64,000 nucleotides of DNA from Mycolicibacterium frederiksbergense. Its GTDB lineage: Bacteria; Actinomycetota; Actinomycetes; Mycobacteriales; Mycobacteriaceae. Below the pieces are notes generated by a model. The model did not search any database. It saw only the letters and a list, made by a program, of their open reading frames with translations, and had not been told where the DNA came from. Location: the NCBI RefSeq assembly GCF_012223425.1, contig NZ_CP038798.1, forward strand, positions 204,344 to 268,343, in the 5' to 3' direction. Of this stretch, positions 1 through 7,669 are shown piece by piece; within the stretch, counting starts at the first letter, position 1; the number at the start of each line of letters is the position of its first letter. Position numbers and translations under genes: made by a program.

Positions 1-1
1 C

Positions 2-436
2 GCCTACAAAGACATTCCGCACTTCAACAATCGACTGGAGCGCCGCGCGGCGAACCTGCAAGACGAACTCGACGACTACGACAGCACCAGCCTAGGAGAT
101 TTCGAGCACGCCGATGAGCTGGCCGCCAAACGCCTCGAACTGGACACCCTCAGCGCGCAGCTGCGACTGGAGGCGCAAAGCGAAGCCGCCCAGGCGGCCT
201 CAGCGGCAGCCCGGGAACGCATGCTCGAATCCGGCCGCCAACCAGGATGGACACTGCAAATCAACCCCACCCCCGCCCTCGTCGCCGACGCCGGACTGGT
301 CGACCCCGACAGCTACCGCGCAGCCCAACGCCTCGTCGAACGCCACCGCGCACTCGAGTACCGAACAAGCCAGCTCGCCAAAGACCAAGAACAAGACCGT
401 CAGCGCAACACCGATGACGACGGACTCGGCCTCTAA
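2..436 (+). CDS. C-terminal end of a large coiled-coil protein (5' end outside window)
   Basis: The frame is open from the left edge to the TAA at 434-436, giving the last 144 residues of a protein that starts upstream. The visible part is Ala-, Glu-, Arg- and Leu-rich with heptad-like spacing over residues 5-80, so it is probably a coiled coil. A more polar Asp/Gln-rich tail ends in DDDGLGL. No catalytic motif is visible. Similar charged coiled tails end very large helicase or methylase-like proteins of actinobacterial plasmids, but that assignment is inference from style alone. An internal ATG at 221 is in the same frame and is unlikely to be the real start. Confidence 0.55.
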   Translation, partial: AYKDIPHFNNRLERRAANLQDELDDYDSTSLGDFEHADELAAKRLELDTLSAQLRLEAQSEAAQAASAAARERMLESGRQPGWTLQINPTPALVADAGLVDPDSYRAAQRLVERHRALEYRTSQLAKDQEQDRQRNTDDDGLGL

Positions 437-636
437 GCGACTGAGCGACAGCCCGTGGAACGCGTCGCAACCACCGACGCGGCAGCTACCAATCTAAGCA
501 AATAATGCAATACGAGAACACACTAAGCTGCAAATGGTGTAGTATCGCTGCCACGTCGTTTCACTCGATGCCACGACCGGTGACGATCTACATTCGGACC
601 GGGTCGGCTGTGTCGAACTGGCCTGGGGGAGAGGGC

Positions 637-975
637 ATGACTGCATCAGCAACACTGTCGATCGAACCCACGGTGACGACGGTCCGCGCAGCCACGAACG
701 GCCAGGTCGAAAACGCACACGTGAACACTTCGCCACCAACAGCTGCTGTTCAGGTCGGCTGCATGGTGGTCGACGTCGACATTTCCAAGAACTGTCCAGT
801 GCCGGTGTTAGCGTGGAATCGGCGTCACGGGCACTGGGTTATTCCCCCGACCCCGATGTCCATCAAGCAATCTCCCGCGAGATGGGCGCTGCCCGTGACG
901 CCAACCTCGACCTGTCATAGCCCAGCGCTACGCTTCCCGCTATCAGCTCGACGGCTGGGGAGGGTGATCGGATGA
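637..975 (+). CDS. Small hypothetical protein, possibly frameshifted
   Basis: An ATG at 637 follows a purine-rich GGGGGAGAGGG stretch. The frame runs 112 codons to a TGA that overlaps the next ATG (ATGA at 972-975). The first 55 or so codons have plausible GC-rich third positions. The second half reads like out-of-frame sequence. A neighbouring frame ending at a TAG near 920 gives a more protein-like tail (RALGYSPDPDVHQAISREMG). The real product may therefore switch frame around 790-830. I do not recognise the family. Confidence 0.3.
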   Translation: MTASATLSIEPTVTTVRAATNGQVENAHVNTSPPTAAVQVGCMVVDVDISKNCPVPVLAWNRRHGHWVIPPTPMSIKQSPARWALPVTPTSTCHSPALRFPLSARRLGRVIG

Positions 976-1616
976 GCGCGGAAATCGTTGCCAGCGACCC
1001 TTGGTGGGTGTACGCCAGCGGATGCGCCGCCGCGTTGAATGCGGGCTCGCCGGCCCCGTCGATCGCCGTGTACGGCCCCATCCTCAACCCTGACGAGGAC
1101 GCCCGGCTATGCACCACGGCGATCTCCAGTCGGCTGGTGGCCGGAGACGGGAGCTTTCAACGGTCCTCCACATTCGTGCTCGGCACTCCCTTGCTGATGG
1201 TCGGAATGCTTGCCGCGCAAGGGGTTGCCAATAGTCGGCGCCGCAAGCAGGCCCAGCGCGACGAGGTCCCGCAGTGGCGCGAACAGCATGAATGCACGGT
1301 CATCGTCACCGACGAGCGGCTGATGTGCAGCCGGTCAGACGGCACGTTCGTCGACTACTGGTTCGGATACGTCACAGAGTTTTATCCCGACCTGCACGCG
1401 CGCACAGTGACATTCGCCTACGGCGAGCGCTGCGTGCCGTTGCAGCTTGCCGGCCCAGCCGCGGTGGCGATCGCGCTGTGGTCCGCCCACGCGTTGCATG
1501 GGCCAGCGTGGATCAACGACGTTCGTCTGCACCCGCTGCTGTCGACTCAATCGAGCGTGCCTGCCCTGGCGTCACGACCGGCGATCGCCGGCCACTCAAG
1601 TTGGAATGACCGATAG
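972..1616 (+). CDS. Conserved hypothetical protein, 214 aa
   Basis: The start ATG overlaps the stop of the upstream frame (ATGA), which suggests translational coupling. The protein has a short apolar stretch around residues 64-80, then an Arg/Lys-rich segment (NSRRRKQAQR), so a single membrane anchor or peripheral attachment is possible. The C-terminal half is globular, with alternating hydrophobic segments and several Trp and Tyr residues. No known catalytic motif is visible. Ten bases downstream lies a small membrane protein gene on the same strand, probably the same operon. The arrangement resembles small uncharacterised operons on actinobacterial plasmids; no function is proposed. Confidence 0.6.
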   Translation: MSAEIVASDPWWVYASGCAAALNAGSPAPSIAVYGPILNPDEDARLCTTAISSRLVAGDGSFQRSSTFVLGTPLLMVGMLAAQGVANSRRRKQAQRDEVPQWREQHECTVIVTDERLMCSRSDGTFVDYWFGYVTEFYPDLHARTVTFAYGERCVPLQLAGPAAVAIALWSAHALHGPAWINDVRLHPLLSTQSSVPALASRPAIAGHSSWNDR

Positions 1617-1625
1617 GGGCCATTC

Positions 1626-1943
1626 ATGGTGAAGCAGTGGTTGATTGACTATTGGTGGATTCTGGTCACGGTGCTGTGCATCATCGCCCTCGCCGTGACG
1701 ATGTGGGTTCTCGGCCGCCGAGGAACGTTGAAGAAGACGTGGCCGAAGATCAGCTTCGCGGTGACTTGCGTACTGATCCTGTTGATCCCGTTCATGCCGG
1801 CGCCCGGTAACTACTGCCTTGCCGCAATCGCGGTGTCCAACCTGTTGGTCGTGTTCAGCGGCACATTCACCTCCGAGAAGTCCCCAGGGCGTGTAGATCA
1901 GCCTGCTACGAGTGCGACGCCCACCACGCGTAGAGGTCGTTGA
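1626..1943 (+). CDS. Small membrane protein, 105 aa
   Basis: The product has three hydrophobic segments, at about residues 8-29, 43-58 and 62-80, joined by a short Arg/Lys-rich loop (RRGTLKKTWPK). It ends in a polar Thr/Arg-rich tail. It is most likely an integral membrane protein co-expressed with the 214-aa protein upstream. Its last 38 bases overlap the 3' end of the convergent protein kinase gene. The hydrophobic pattern supports a real gene, but I recognise no family. Confidence 0.55.
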   Translation: MVKQWLIDYWWILVTVLCIIALAVTMWVLGRRGTLKKTWPKISFAVTCVLILLIPFMPAPGNYCLAAIAVSNLLVVFSGTFTSEKSPGRVDQPATSATPTTRRGR

Positions 1944-3426
1944 GACCCGCTCCGTCGAGTCTCAGTGATTCAACGACGGCGAGAAACCGGTCGGCGTCCA
2001 AGGTCCAAGCAATCAGTGGGCGTCCGTCATTACCGATGCCGCAGAACAGCGTGCCTCGAGGGGTGGTCGGGTCGGCCACGCGGCGCCAGGGCCCGGGGGA
2101 CTGAATGTTGCCAGGGCAGATCACCGTGGTCGCCGTTCTGATGACGTCAGCCAGTGCGCCCTGGAGGGATTGCGCGTCATGCGCGAGCGAGTAGGTGCCG
2201 GAGACCGGACCACCGGCATCCTTGTTGGGCCCGCAGATCATGACCACTTCGGTGCCGGGATCCGTTGAGTCTCCAGGGGTGCACGCGCCGGGGGGATACC
2301 CGGCCGGCAGCGCAATTTTCCGTGGGGGAGATGCTGACGTGCTCGTCGGGGGAGTCGGGGAAGGGCTGATTGTGGTGGCCGCATTGTCGTCATGGCTGGG
2401 AAAGGCAAGCCAGGCCAGGACGATTGCCACCACGACGGCCGCCGCGCCGCACAGAATCATCCACCGCTTGGACCGAGGTCGGGCCGGTCTGGCTGACTCG
2501 ACGGGTGTCACCTGGATGCGCGTTGGTGGGGGAGTGGCGTCCGGTAACGGTGGGAGAGAAGGGCTCAGTGCGTGGGCGGCCGCCGCCGCCAGCTCGCCGG
2601 CGGTGGCGTAACGATCCGCCGGACGCTTGGCGAGCGCCTTGGCCACCACGGCGTCAAGCTCGGGGGCAGCCCAGCCGAGCAGTTCTGAGGGCTTCGGGGC
2701 GGCCTGGGTCACATGCGCGTTGGCCATGGCTGCGGCAGTGGTGTGCCCAGGAAAGGGGATCGAGCCGGTGAGAAGTCGAAACAGTGTGCACCCCAGCGAA
2801 TACACGTCCGCCCGCCCATCGACAGTGGTGTCGCCGGTGATCACTTCCGGTGCGGTGTAGGCGAAACTGGCGACGAGCGAGTCCTCGGCATCGTCGGATT
2901 CCTCAGTCGTCGTCGTCGACAGCAGCGCCGCCGAGCCGAAGTCGGCGAGGACGACCCGCTCCCGCCCATCCGCGCGCGTCCCTAGAAGGATGTTGGAGGG
3001 CTTGACGTCTTGATGAACAACCCCGTATCTGTGGGCGTAGTCCAGTACCCCGGCGACCTCGCTGACGATGCGCAGAGCGCGCTCAGGAGCCATGGGACCG
3101 GCCGGCACCGCGGTCTCGGCATTGGGGCCCTCGATGTACTGCATGGCGATCCACCGTTGACCGTCGGCGGTTTCGCCGCGGCCGTAGAGAGCCACGACAT
3201 TCGGGTGTCCCAACCCTGCGGTGGTTTCGCCCTCTCGCCGAAAGCGGGCACGGAATGCAGGGCTACGTGCGCGCTCCGCGGTGAGCACTTTGAGCGCCGC
3301 CCAGTGCCCTCTGGTGGGGTGCCAGGCCAGGTACACCACGCTCATGCCGCCGCGGCCCAGGACCCGGTCGATGCGGTAGCCGGCGATATCAGTGGGTTGA
3401 TCCGGCGACGACTCAGGCTCGCTCAC
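1906..3426 (-). CDS. Transmembrane Ser/Thr protein kinase (Pkn family)
   Basis: The protein is 506 aa from a GTG at 3426, which has GGAGG ten bases upstream; a longer TTG start at 3468 is less likely. The kinase domain covers about residues 17-285. It has a glycine loop (GRGGMSVVY), the ATP-binding Lys near residue 46, a catalytic loop HQDVKPSN, DFG at about 162-164 and an APE motif. The usual HRD is HQD, so this is a non-RD kinase, probably independent of activation-loop phosphorylation. A Pro/Thr-rich linker leads to one membrane segment (about 305-327) and an extracytoplasmic Cys-containing domain with no PASTA repeats. It probably phosphorylates cytoplasmic targets in response to an external signal. 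The gene diverges from yefM-yoeB. Confidence 0.9.
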   Translation of the reverse strand: MSEPESSPDQPTDIAGYRIDRVLGRGGMSVVYLAWHPTRGHWAALKVLTAERARSPAFRARFRREGETTAGLGHPNVVALYGRGETADGQRWIAMQYIEGPNAETAVPAGPMAPERALRIVSEVAGVLDYAHRYGVVHQDVKPSNILLGTRADGRERVVLADFGSAALLSTTTTEESDDAEDSLVASFAYTAPEVITGDTTVDGRADVYSLGCTLFRLLTGSIPFPGHTTAAAMANAHVTQAAPKPSELLGWAAPELDAVVAKALAKRPADRYATAGELAAAAAHALSPSLPPLPDATPPPTRIQVTPVESARPARPRSKRWMILCGAAAVVVAIVLAWLAFPSHDDNAATTISPSPTPPTSTSASPPRKIALPAGYPPGACTPGDSTDPGTEVVMICGPNKDAGGPVSGTYSLAHDAQSLQGALADVIRTATTVICPGNIQSPGPWRRVADPTTPRGTLFCGIGNDGRPLIAWTLDADRFLAVVESLRLDGAGLNDLYAWWASHS

Positions 3427-3466
3427 GTGTCGCAAACCTCCCGCCGACGTCGCCACCGCGGGGCGC

Positions 3467-3515
3467 AATATGTACGCAACCCCTGTACGCTGATCGTACA
3501 GGATAGTCGTACAAC
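3467..3515. promoter_or_regulatory. Operator/promoter region of yefM-yoeB with TGTAC-type palindromes
   Basis: Bases 3483-3489 (CTGTACG) and 3495-3501 (CGTACAG) form a perfect inverted repeat. Further half-sites occur at about 3471-3476 (TGTACG) and 3508-3513 (CGTACA). E. coli YefM is known to bind palindromes with TGTACA cores, so these are the likely autoregulatory sites, 30-50 bases upstream of the yefM ATG. The region is shared with the divergent kinase gene, which might also be affected. Confidence 0.6.
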
Positions 3516-3530
3516 TGAGAGGTGCACGCG

Positions 3531-3815
3531 ATGGCCATCAGTGCGAGCGAAGCGCGGCAGCGCCTATTTCCGCTCCTCGAGCAAGTCAACACCGACCACG
3601 TACCCGTCCGCATCACGTCCAAAGCCGGTGACGCAGTGCTCATGTCGGCTGATGACTACGACTCCTGGCAAGAAACGGTTTACCTCCTGCGTTCGCCGGA
3701 AAACGCGCGCCGACTCATGGAATCGGTCGCCCGAGACAGGGCCAGCCACGCCCCGTCGGCCGAGTACACCAAGTCGCTCGACGAGCTGCAGGAGATGGCT
3801 GGCGGCTCGGAGTGA
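3531..3815 (+). CDS. yefM: YefM/Phd-type antitoxin
   Basis: The 94-aa product begins [20 protein letters not shown], the classical N-terminal DNA-binding region of the Phd/YefM family, followed by [21 protein letters not shown]. The C-terminal half is polar and would wrap the toxin. I chose ATG 3531 because a GAGAGG ribosome-binding site lies 8-9 bases upstream; a GTG at 3522 is also in frame. It should neutralise the downstream YoeB and repress the operon through the palindromes at 3467-3515. The stop overlaps the toxin start (GTGA at 3812-3815), the usual coupled antitoxin-toxin order. Confidence 0.93.
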   Translation: MAISASEARQRLFPLLEQVNTDHVPVRITSKAGDAVLMSADDYDSWQETVYLLRSPENARRLMESVARDRASHAPSAEYTKSLDELQEMAGGSE

Positions 3816-4069
3816 GAAGCATCCAGTTCGACCCGGATGCGTGGGAGGACTTCCTGTTCTGGCTCGCCACCGACCGCAAGACCGCACGTCGCATCACCAG
3901 ACTGATCGGTGAAATTCAGCGCGATCCGTTCAGCGGCATCGGCAAACCAGAACCCCTCAAAGGCGAACTGTCGGGATACTGGTCACGCCGAATCGACGAC
4001 GAACACCGCCTCGTCTACCGAGCCAATGCGACAGAAGTCAAGATCCTCAAAGCCCGGTACCACTACTGA
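3812..4069 (+). CDS. yoeB: YoeB-type mRNA interferase toxin
   Basis: The 85-aa RelE-superfamily protein starts at a GTG overlapping the yefM stop. YoeB hallmarks are visible: [12 protein letters not shown] near the N-terminus, the [14 protein letters not shown] segment, [13 protein letters not shown], and a C-terminal ARYHY tail whose His and Tyr correspond to the catalytic C-terminal residues of YoeB. Family members bind the ribosomal A site and cleave mRNA during translation. The length is normal and nothing is missing, so the module is probably functional and may stabilise this island or plasmid. Confidence 0.94.
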   Translation: MRSIQFDPDAWEDFLFWLATDRKTARRITRLIGEIQRDPFSGIGKPEPLKGELSGYWSRRIDDEHRLVYRANATEVKILKARYHY

Positions 4070-4168
4070 TCAGCGGCCCCTCTACGCCCTCATGAAGACC
4101 GGATCGTCACCGGCGGCGCACTCCGCGCTCAACCTCCTCCGGGCCTCGGACGTTGCATCCAAAGCCCT

Positions 4169-5221
4169 CTAGGCCCTGATGCGGGGCGCCTCGGTGCTTT
4201 TCCAGGCGACGGAGGGGTCCGTAGCGAATCGGCTGGCACCCGCGTTGTCTCGCTCTGCGAGGTAAACCAGGATGTTCGGCTGGAGCGCGGTGGAGCCCTG
4301 CTCTTGCGACGTGATGTAGGCCTGTCCCCACTGCGGAAGCCGGACAGGCGCATCGCTACCGACGACCCGCCGAGCCAAGGCGGCGTGAGACATTCGCATC
4401 GCGCACGACTGCGGGAACTGGTAGTTGGACGGCGCCAACCGAACGTTGGACTCAGCCTCGAAAATCCACACGTAGACGGCCAAGGCCTGGCCCTTGTCGC
4501 TCACGATCGACGCCACCAGATTGGACAAGCCGGGGTTCGTGATGCTGCACGTGGCCCTGACGACGACGATCAAGTCGGCGATATGGGCCGACTCCTCCGG
4601 ACGCGTGCGGCGCAATTCCTCAATTGACGCCAGCCCCAACTCTTTTAGCATCGTCGTTCGCTTTTGCATCTGATCTCTGACAGCACCCACGAATAGCCCC
4701 GCACTCTCCTCATCGTCGGCGACATCCGTGGCGAGCGTGACAATTGGTGGTGGGGCTGCCTCAGGATCTAGGTGGTGGTAGTTCACCGGAGCGGCGAATT
4801 CGGTGGTTGCGACGGCGAACTGAACGGCTGATCCGTTGTCCGTGGCGCCGTTGAGGACCGCGCTGACAAGGTAGATGAGATCGGCATTCACCTTCGCGAC
4901 AACCCATGTATTGCAGGCTAATTCAAGTTCGACGATCTCCCCCAGTGACGTCTCTCCGATAGCCGTGTACCCGGGACGCGCGGCCAGGTCGCGGAACTCC
5001 TTGGGCGTCGGGTGCGCGCCGCCAACTAGAGCTGTTGCCTCTGCCGCCGCCTCGTCGATTGCTTCCAGGCGGTGGAGATCGTCGATGGGAACGATGGCCG
5101 CGACGGGCCTGTTCTGGTTGAGGATCACCAGGCGCTCACCGTCGGCAGCGCGCGAGATGAGCTGACCAGAGTTGCGGTTGAGGTCCGTTGCGGAGACGAG
5201 CGCCTTGGTGTCGACCTTCAT
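4169..5221 (-). CDS. Phd/YefM antitoxin domain fused to an EccC/FtsK-like pseudo-ATPase
   Basis: The protein is 350 aa. Residues 1-60 are a clear Phd/YefM N-terminal domain (LNRNSGQLISRAADGERLVI, then RPVAAIVPIDDL). Residues 85-325 follow the order of a type VII secretion EccC FtsK/SpoIIIE domain: a G-x-x-VELEL strand, the site of the P-loop, QMQKRTTMLKELGLASIEEL, a Walker B-like strand (LIVVVRA), and the ending RRVVGSDAPVRLPQWGQAYI. The P-loop position reads VVAKVNADLI instead of GxxGSGKS. The Walker B acid is replaced by Arg, so it should not hydrolyse ATP. No toxin gene is adjacent on the same strand. It could be a DNA-binding regulator or adaptor tied to a type VII or conjugation apparatus; that role is inference. 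Confidence 0.75.
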   Translation of the reverse strand: MKVDTKALVSATDLNRNSGQLISRAADGERLVILNQNRPVAAIVPIDDLHRLEAIDEAAAEATALVGGAHPTPKEFRDLAARPGYTAIGETSLGEIVELELACNTWVVAKVNADLIYLVSAVLNGATDNGSAVQFAVATTEFAAPVNYHHLDPEAAPPPIVTLATDVADDEESAGLFVGAVRDQMQKRTTMLKELGLASIEELRRTRPEESAHIADLIVVVRATCSITNPGLSNLVASIVSDKGQALAVYVWIFEAESNVRLAPSNYQFPQSCAMRMSHAALARRVVGSDAPVRLPQWGQAYITSQEQGSTALQPNILVYLAERDNAGASRFATDPSVAWKSTEAPRIRA

Positions 5222-5243
5222 ACCTACAGAATACGGTCAATTT

Positions 5244-5261
5244 TACGTACGTGTCTACGTA
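5244..5261. promoter_or_regulatory. Paired TACGTA sites upstream of the Phd-EccC-like gene
   Basis: Two TACGTA palindromes at 5244-5249 and 5256-5261 are 12 bases apart centre to centre. They lie 23-40 bases before the ATG of the fusion gene. YefM-family operators use paired palindromic hexamers with about this spacing, so these are candidate autoregulatory sites for the fused Phd domain. This is inference from spacing and symmetry. Confidence 0.4.
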
Positions 5262-5618
5262 TCATTCCTCACGGCGCGCCGTGCTGTGCATCGTCAATCG
5301 GGGTCGCCGGCCGGTGACAGCGGGGCCGTCGCCCGAGTCTTCCCGCGCCTGGATACTCGGGTGGACAGTTGGGGGCTCGTCGTCTGGCCGGGGCCACGCC
5401 ATCGCGATCTCAACGGCCTCTTGAAGTTGAGCATTGGTGTACATCCAGCCTTTGGCGGTCCACGTACGTGGAACAACCTGAGCGATCAACGGCTGTGGAA
5501 GTCCGCACGCCTTGGCGACATCGGCGATGGTGAGACTTGGCCTGTCCTGCTCCGTGGCTGCACGGTCGGCGCCCTTCACGATGCGCAGCGAGGTCCGGGG
5601 CGGGTTGTTATCGCGCAC
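5262..5618 (-). CDS. Small helix-turn-helix protein
   Basis: The frame gives about 118 aa from a GTG at 5618; an in-frame GTG at 5627 is an alternative. Residues 28-70 (SLTIADVAKACGLPQPLIAQ, then GWMYTNAQLQEAVEIA) look like a winged or MerR/excisionase-type HTH. The C-terminus is polar and Pro/Arg-rich. It lies just upstream of the Phd-EccC-like gene on the same strand and may be co-transcribed or divergently controlled through the 30-bp tandem repeats upstream. The family was not identified. The long frame extending further upstream crosses the repeats and is not credible as one protein. Confidence 0.45.
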   Translation of the reverse strand: MRDNNPPRTSLRIVKGADRAATEQDRPSLTIADVAKACGLPQPLIAQVVPRTWTAKGWMYTNAQLQEAVEIAMAWPRPDDEPPTVHPSIQAREDSGDGPAVTGRRPRLTMHSTARREE

Positions 5619-5671
5619 GCCTTCCACGCTACGGGTATGCCGGGGTGTGAGCGAGCAGCAATTTCGGCCAG

Positions 5672-5775
5672 AAAGACGTGAGAGTGTCGGACAGAATCCA
5701 CAAAGACGTGAGAGTGTCGGACAGAATCCACAAAGACGTGAGAGTGTCGGACAGAATCCACAAAGACGTGAGAGT
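5672..5775. repeat. Tandem array of a 30-bp repeat, about 3.5 copies
   Basis: Three identical units start at 5672, 5702 and 5732, each beginning AAAGACGTGAGAGTGTCGG and ending CAGAATCCAC. A 14-base partial fourth unit lies at 5762-5775. There are no spacers, so this is a direct tandem repeat and not a CRISPR array. It lies between a small HTH gene and a TetR gene. Possible roles are an iteron or partition-type binding array, or simple slippage expansion. Confidence 0.9.
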
Positions 5776-5941
5776 GGTTCGGTGTCTTGCGGGACAACGG
5801 CTTTCGTCCCTGTCGGCGGTGCTGGGACTTGTCGGTGCTCAAGTGCAGGCCGGTGTTGGCGAAGCGGCGGCGCACTTCGGTCAGGCTCAGTTCGCTGTAG
5901 AAGCCGTCGGTGGACAGACGGGCGCCCTGTGGTGCGACTAT

Positions 5942-6565
5942 CTAGTGCTTGAACTGGCCTTCGCGAATCATCCGGGTTACCGCCGCGTCCCAGCGCCATG
6001 TCTGGGAGCGGTCGTAAAGGGGGGCTGTTAGGTGTCTCTCGACATGTGGCCGCAGCATGATGGTGCCAACCCGCAGGATCAGCGGGAGCATCGCAGCCCA
6101 CACCGGATCGAGGTCCTCGCCCACAAGGCCCTGCGCCCTGAAGTTGGCTCCTTGCCGCTCACTGATTGCACAGAAGCCGTCGAAGATGACCCTCCCGATC
6201 TCGCCGCCTTCGGCCAGCGCCCGTCCGACGTAGTCCATTGCGTGTGGATTGCTGAACATCAAATCAGCAAACCGGCTACCGGCGGCGTCGGCGCTGACAG
6301 GTGCCGTTGGGGTGTCCGGGGAAGTTCCAAGCGCCTCGTTGAAGATGGCGAGGACGTGCCTGTCGATGCTCTCGATCAACTGTTGCTTGGTGAAGAAATA
6401 GTGCTGGATGAGGCCCAAGCTGACGTTCGCAGCCTCGGCGATGGTGCGCAGCGACGTCTTGTCGATGCCGTGCTCGGCGAAGCACTTCATCGCCGCGTCG
6501 CGAATTTGCTTGGGCTTGGTGGCCGACGACGGCGCCGCGATGCAATGGGGGAGTGAGCCATCCAT
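5942..6565 (-). CDS. TetR/AcrR-family transcriptional regulator
   Basis: The 207-aa protein starts at ATG 6565 (MDGSLPHCIAAP). Residues 15-62 form a standard TetR HTH (RDAAMKCFAEHG, then TSLRTIAEAANVSLGLIQHYF, then QQLIESI). The C-terminal ligand-binding part contains several helices with Gly-Arg-Ala motifs. The longer upstream frame to 6739 lacks support. The closest upstream gene, also on the minus strand, is a membrane protein 116 bases away, so regulation of that protein or of itself is plausible. The ligand is unknown. Confidence 0.88.
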   Translation of the reverse strand: MDGSLPHCIAAPSSATKPKQIRDAAMKCFAEHGIDKTSLRTIAEAANVSLGLIQHYFFTKQQLIESIDRHVLAIFNEALGTSPDTPTAPVSADAAGSRFADLMFSNPHAMDYVGRALAEGGEIGRVIFDGFCAISERQGANFRAQGLVGEDLDPVWAAMLPLILRVGTIMLRPHVERHLTAPLYDRSQTWRWDAAVTRMIREGQFKH

Positions 6566-6681
6566 CGTTACGATTCTGGCAGAGGACACAGTCCACCCCT
6601 GGCTCGGTTGGGATTGGCAAACTATGCGACTGGCGTTTGAGCTGCCGCGGGAGGGGCGTCGCCCGAACGTTCCGTCAACGG

Positions 6682-7398
6682 TCAATCGGTCGCGAACTCG
6701 CGGGCCGCATACGCCGTGACCACAAGCGCTGCCCAACACACGCCAACGAACGGAATTAGGACGTACCAGCCCATGGCGAACTCGGGATCACCGGCGTACG
6801 GCGTGAGAAAGCCGATGAAGGCAAACATGCCGGCAAAAACGCCAAATAGAATTTGCCCCGGAAGGTACAGCGCCATGGAGTGAAGGATCTCAAGTGCGTG
6901 CTCTCGACCCGTGACCACAAGGAAGTCGATGACGAACACCAGGCACAGTGCGATGATCGCCAATGTCTTGGTCAGTTCAACGACTTGGTCGAAGGAGAAG
7001 GCGATGCTGACCCACTGCGTCAGGCTCAGCGCTCCGTGGACCGAGCCGTCGAACGCGCGAAACATCCACCCACATAATTGAGACATGCAGCAGACCGATG
7101 CGATGAACAGCGTTTGCGCGATCGCCAAGACCGGAACTTGCCACGCGAGATCATCACGCTTTCGTCGAAGGAAGTCGCTCGCCCGTCCGTAGGAGTCGAT
7201 GGCCTGATGAGCAGCCTCCTTCCACGCGAAGAAGGCAAAGACGCTGTTGAGCGCCAAGAGCAGGACGAACGGAACGCCCAGCCACTTCAAGATCCCTAAG
7301 ACAAGGTCGTCTGGAGCCAGATCGGGGAGCTCCTCCGCCCGATAAAGCACCCCCGACAGCATGAGCACCGCGACCTTGCACGCCACAGCATCGACCAC
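6682..7398 (-). CDS. Polytopic membrane protein, 238 aa
   Basis: A GTG start at 7398 is preceded by AAAGGGGG. Hydrophobic stretches at about residues 40-60, 88-108, 140-160, 175-195 and 205-228 suggest five or six membrane helices. An Arg/Lys-rich cytoplasmic loop (DFLRRKRDDL) lies between the first two. There is no transporter or enzyme signature I can name. It sits upstream of a TetR gene in the same direction. The family is unknown. Confidence 0.65.
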   Translation of the reverse strand: MVDAVACKVAVLMLSGVLYRAEELPDLAPDDLVLGILKWLGVPFVLLLALNSVFAFFAWKEAAHQAIDSYGRASDFLRRKRDDLAWQVPVLAIAQTLFIASVCCMSQLCGWMFRAFDGSVHGALSLTQWVSIAFSFDQVVELTKTLAIIALCLVFVIDFLVVTGREHALEILHSMALYLPGQILFGVFAGMFAFIGFLTPYAGDPEFAMGWYVLIPFVGVCWAALVVTAYAAREFATD

Positions 7399-7650
7399 AA
7401 CGAACCCCCTTTCGCTGCGGGCACGAACTCGACCGTCGACACCCGCCCGCGGGTCGATTGTGGCCCAACCCTTGCTAGCTCGCGCGATTGGGCCGCGGCG
7501 ACGTCATGGGTTGCCCAGGACACGCCGTGCCTTGGGCGGCTCGTCTAGATCTCTTTGAATCGAAGCGGCATCGCATCGCGAACATGCAATTGTGGCAGGG
7601 ACATTCGAAATTATGCAGTTGTGGCTCTGGTGGGGGCTTCCCTCATCGCC

Positions 7651-7669
7651 ATTCGTCACAGTGACGAAT
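7651..7669. promoter_or_regulatory. Perfect 19-bp palindrome ATTCGTCAC-A-GTGACGAAT
   Basis: Nine-base arms are separated by one base. The inner CGTCAC-N-GTGACG recurs at 8042-8054. Perfect odd-length dyads like this are typical binding sites for dimeric repressors of the TetR or HTH type. The cognate protein is not known; the TetR at 5942-6565 and the HigA-type protein at 8142-9239 are the nearest candidates. Confidence 0.45.

Noticed and set aside
5672..5775. CRISPR array
   Set aside because: The 30-bp units are directly adjacent with no spacers and no cas genes nearby.
5576..5875. Minus-strand protein with repeated HSHVFVDSVR motif
   Set aside because: It is only the translation of the tandem DNA repeat. 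The start is weak and the rest has no protein-like pattern.
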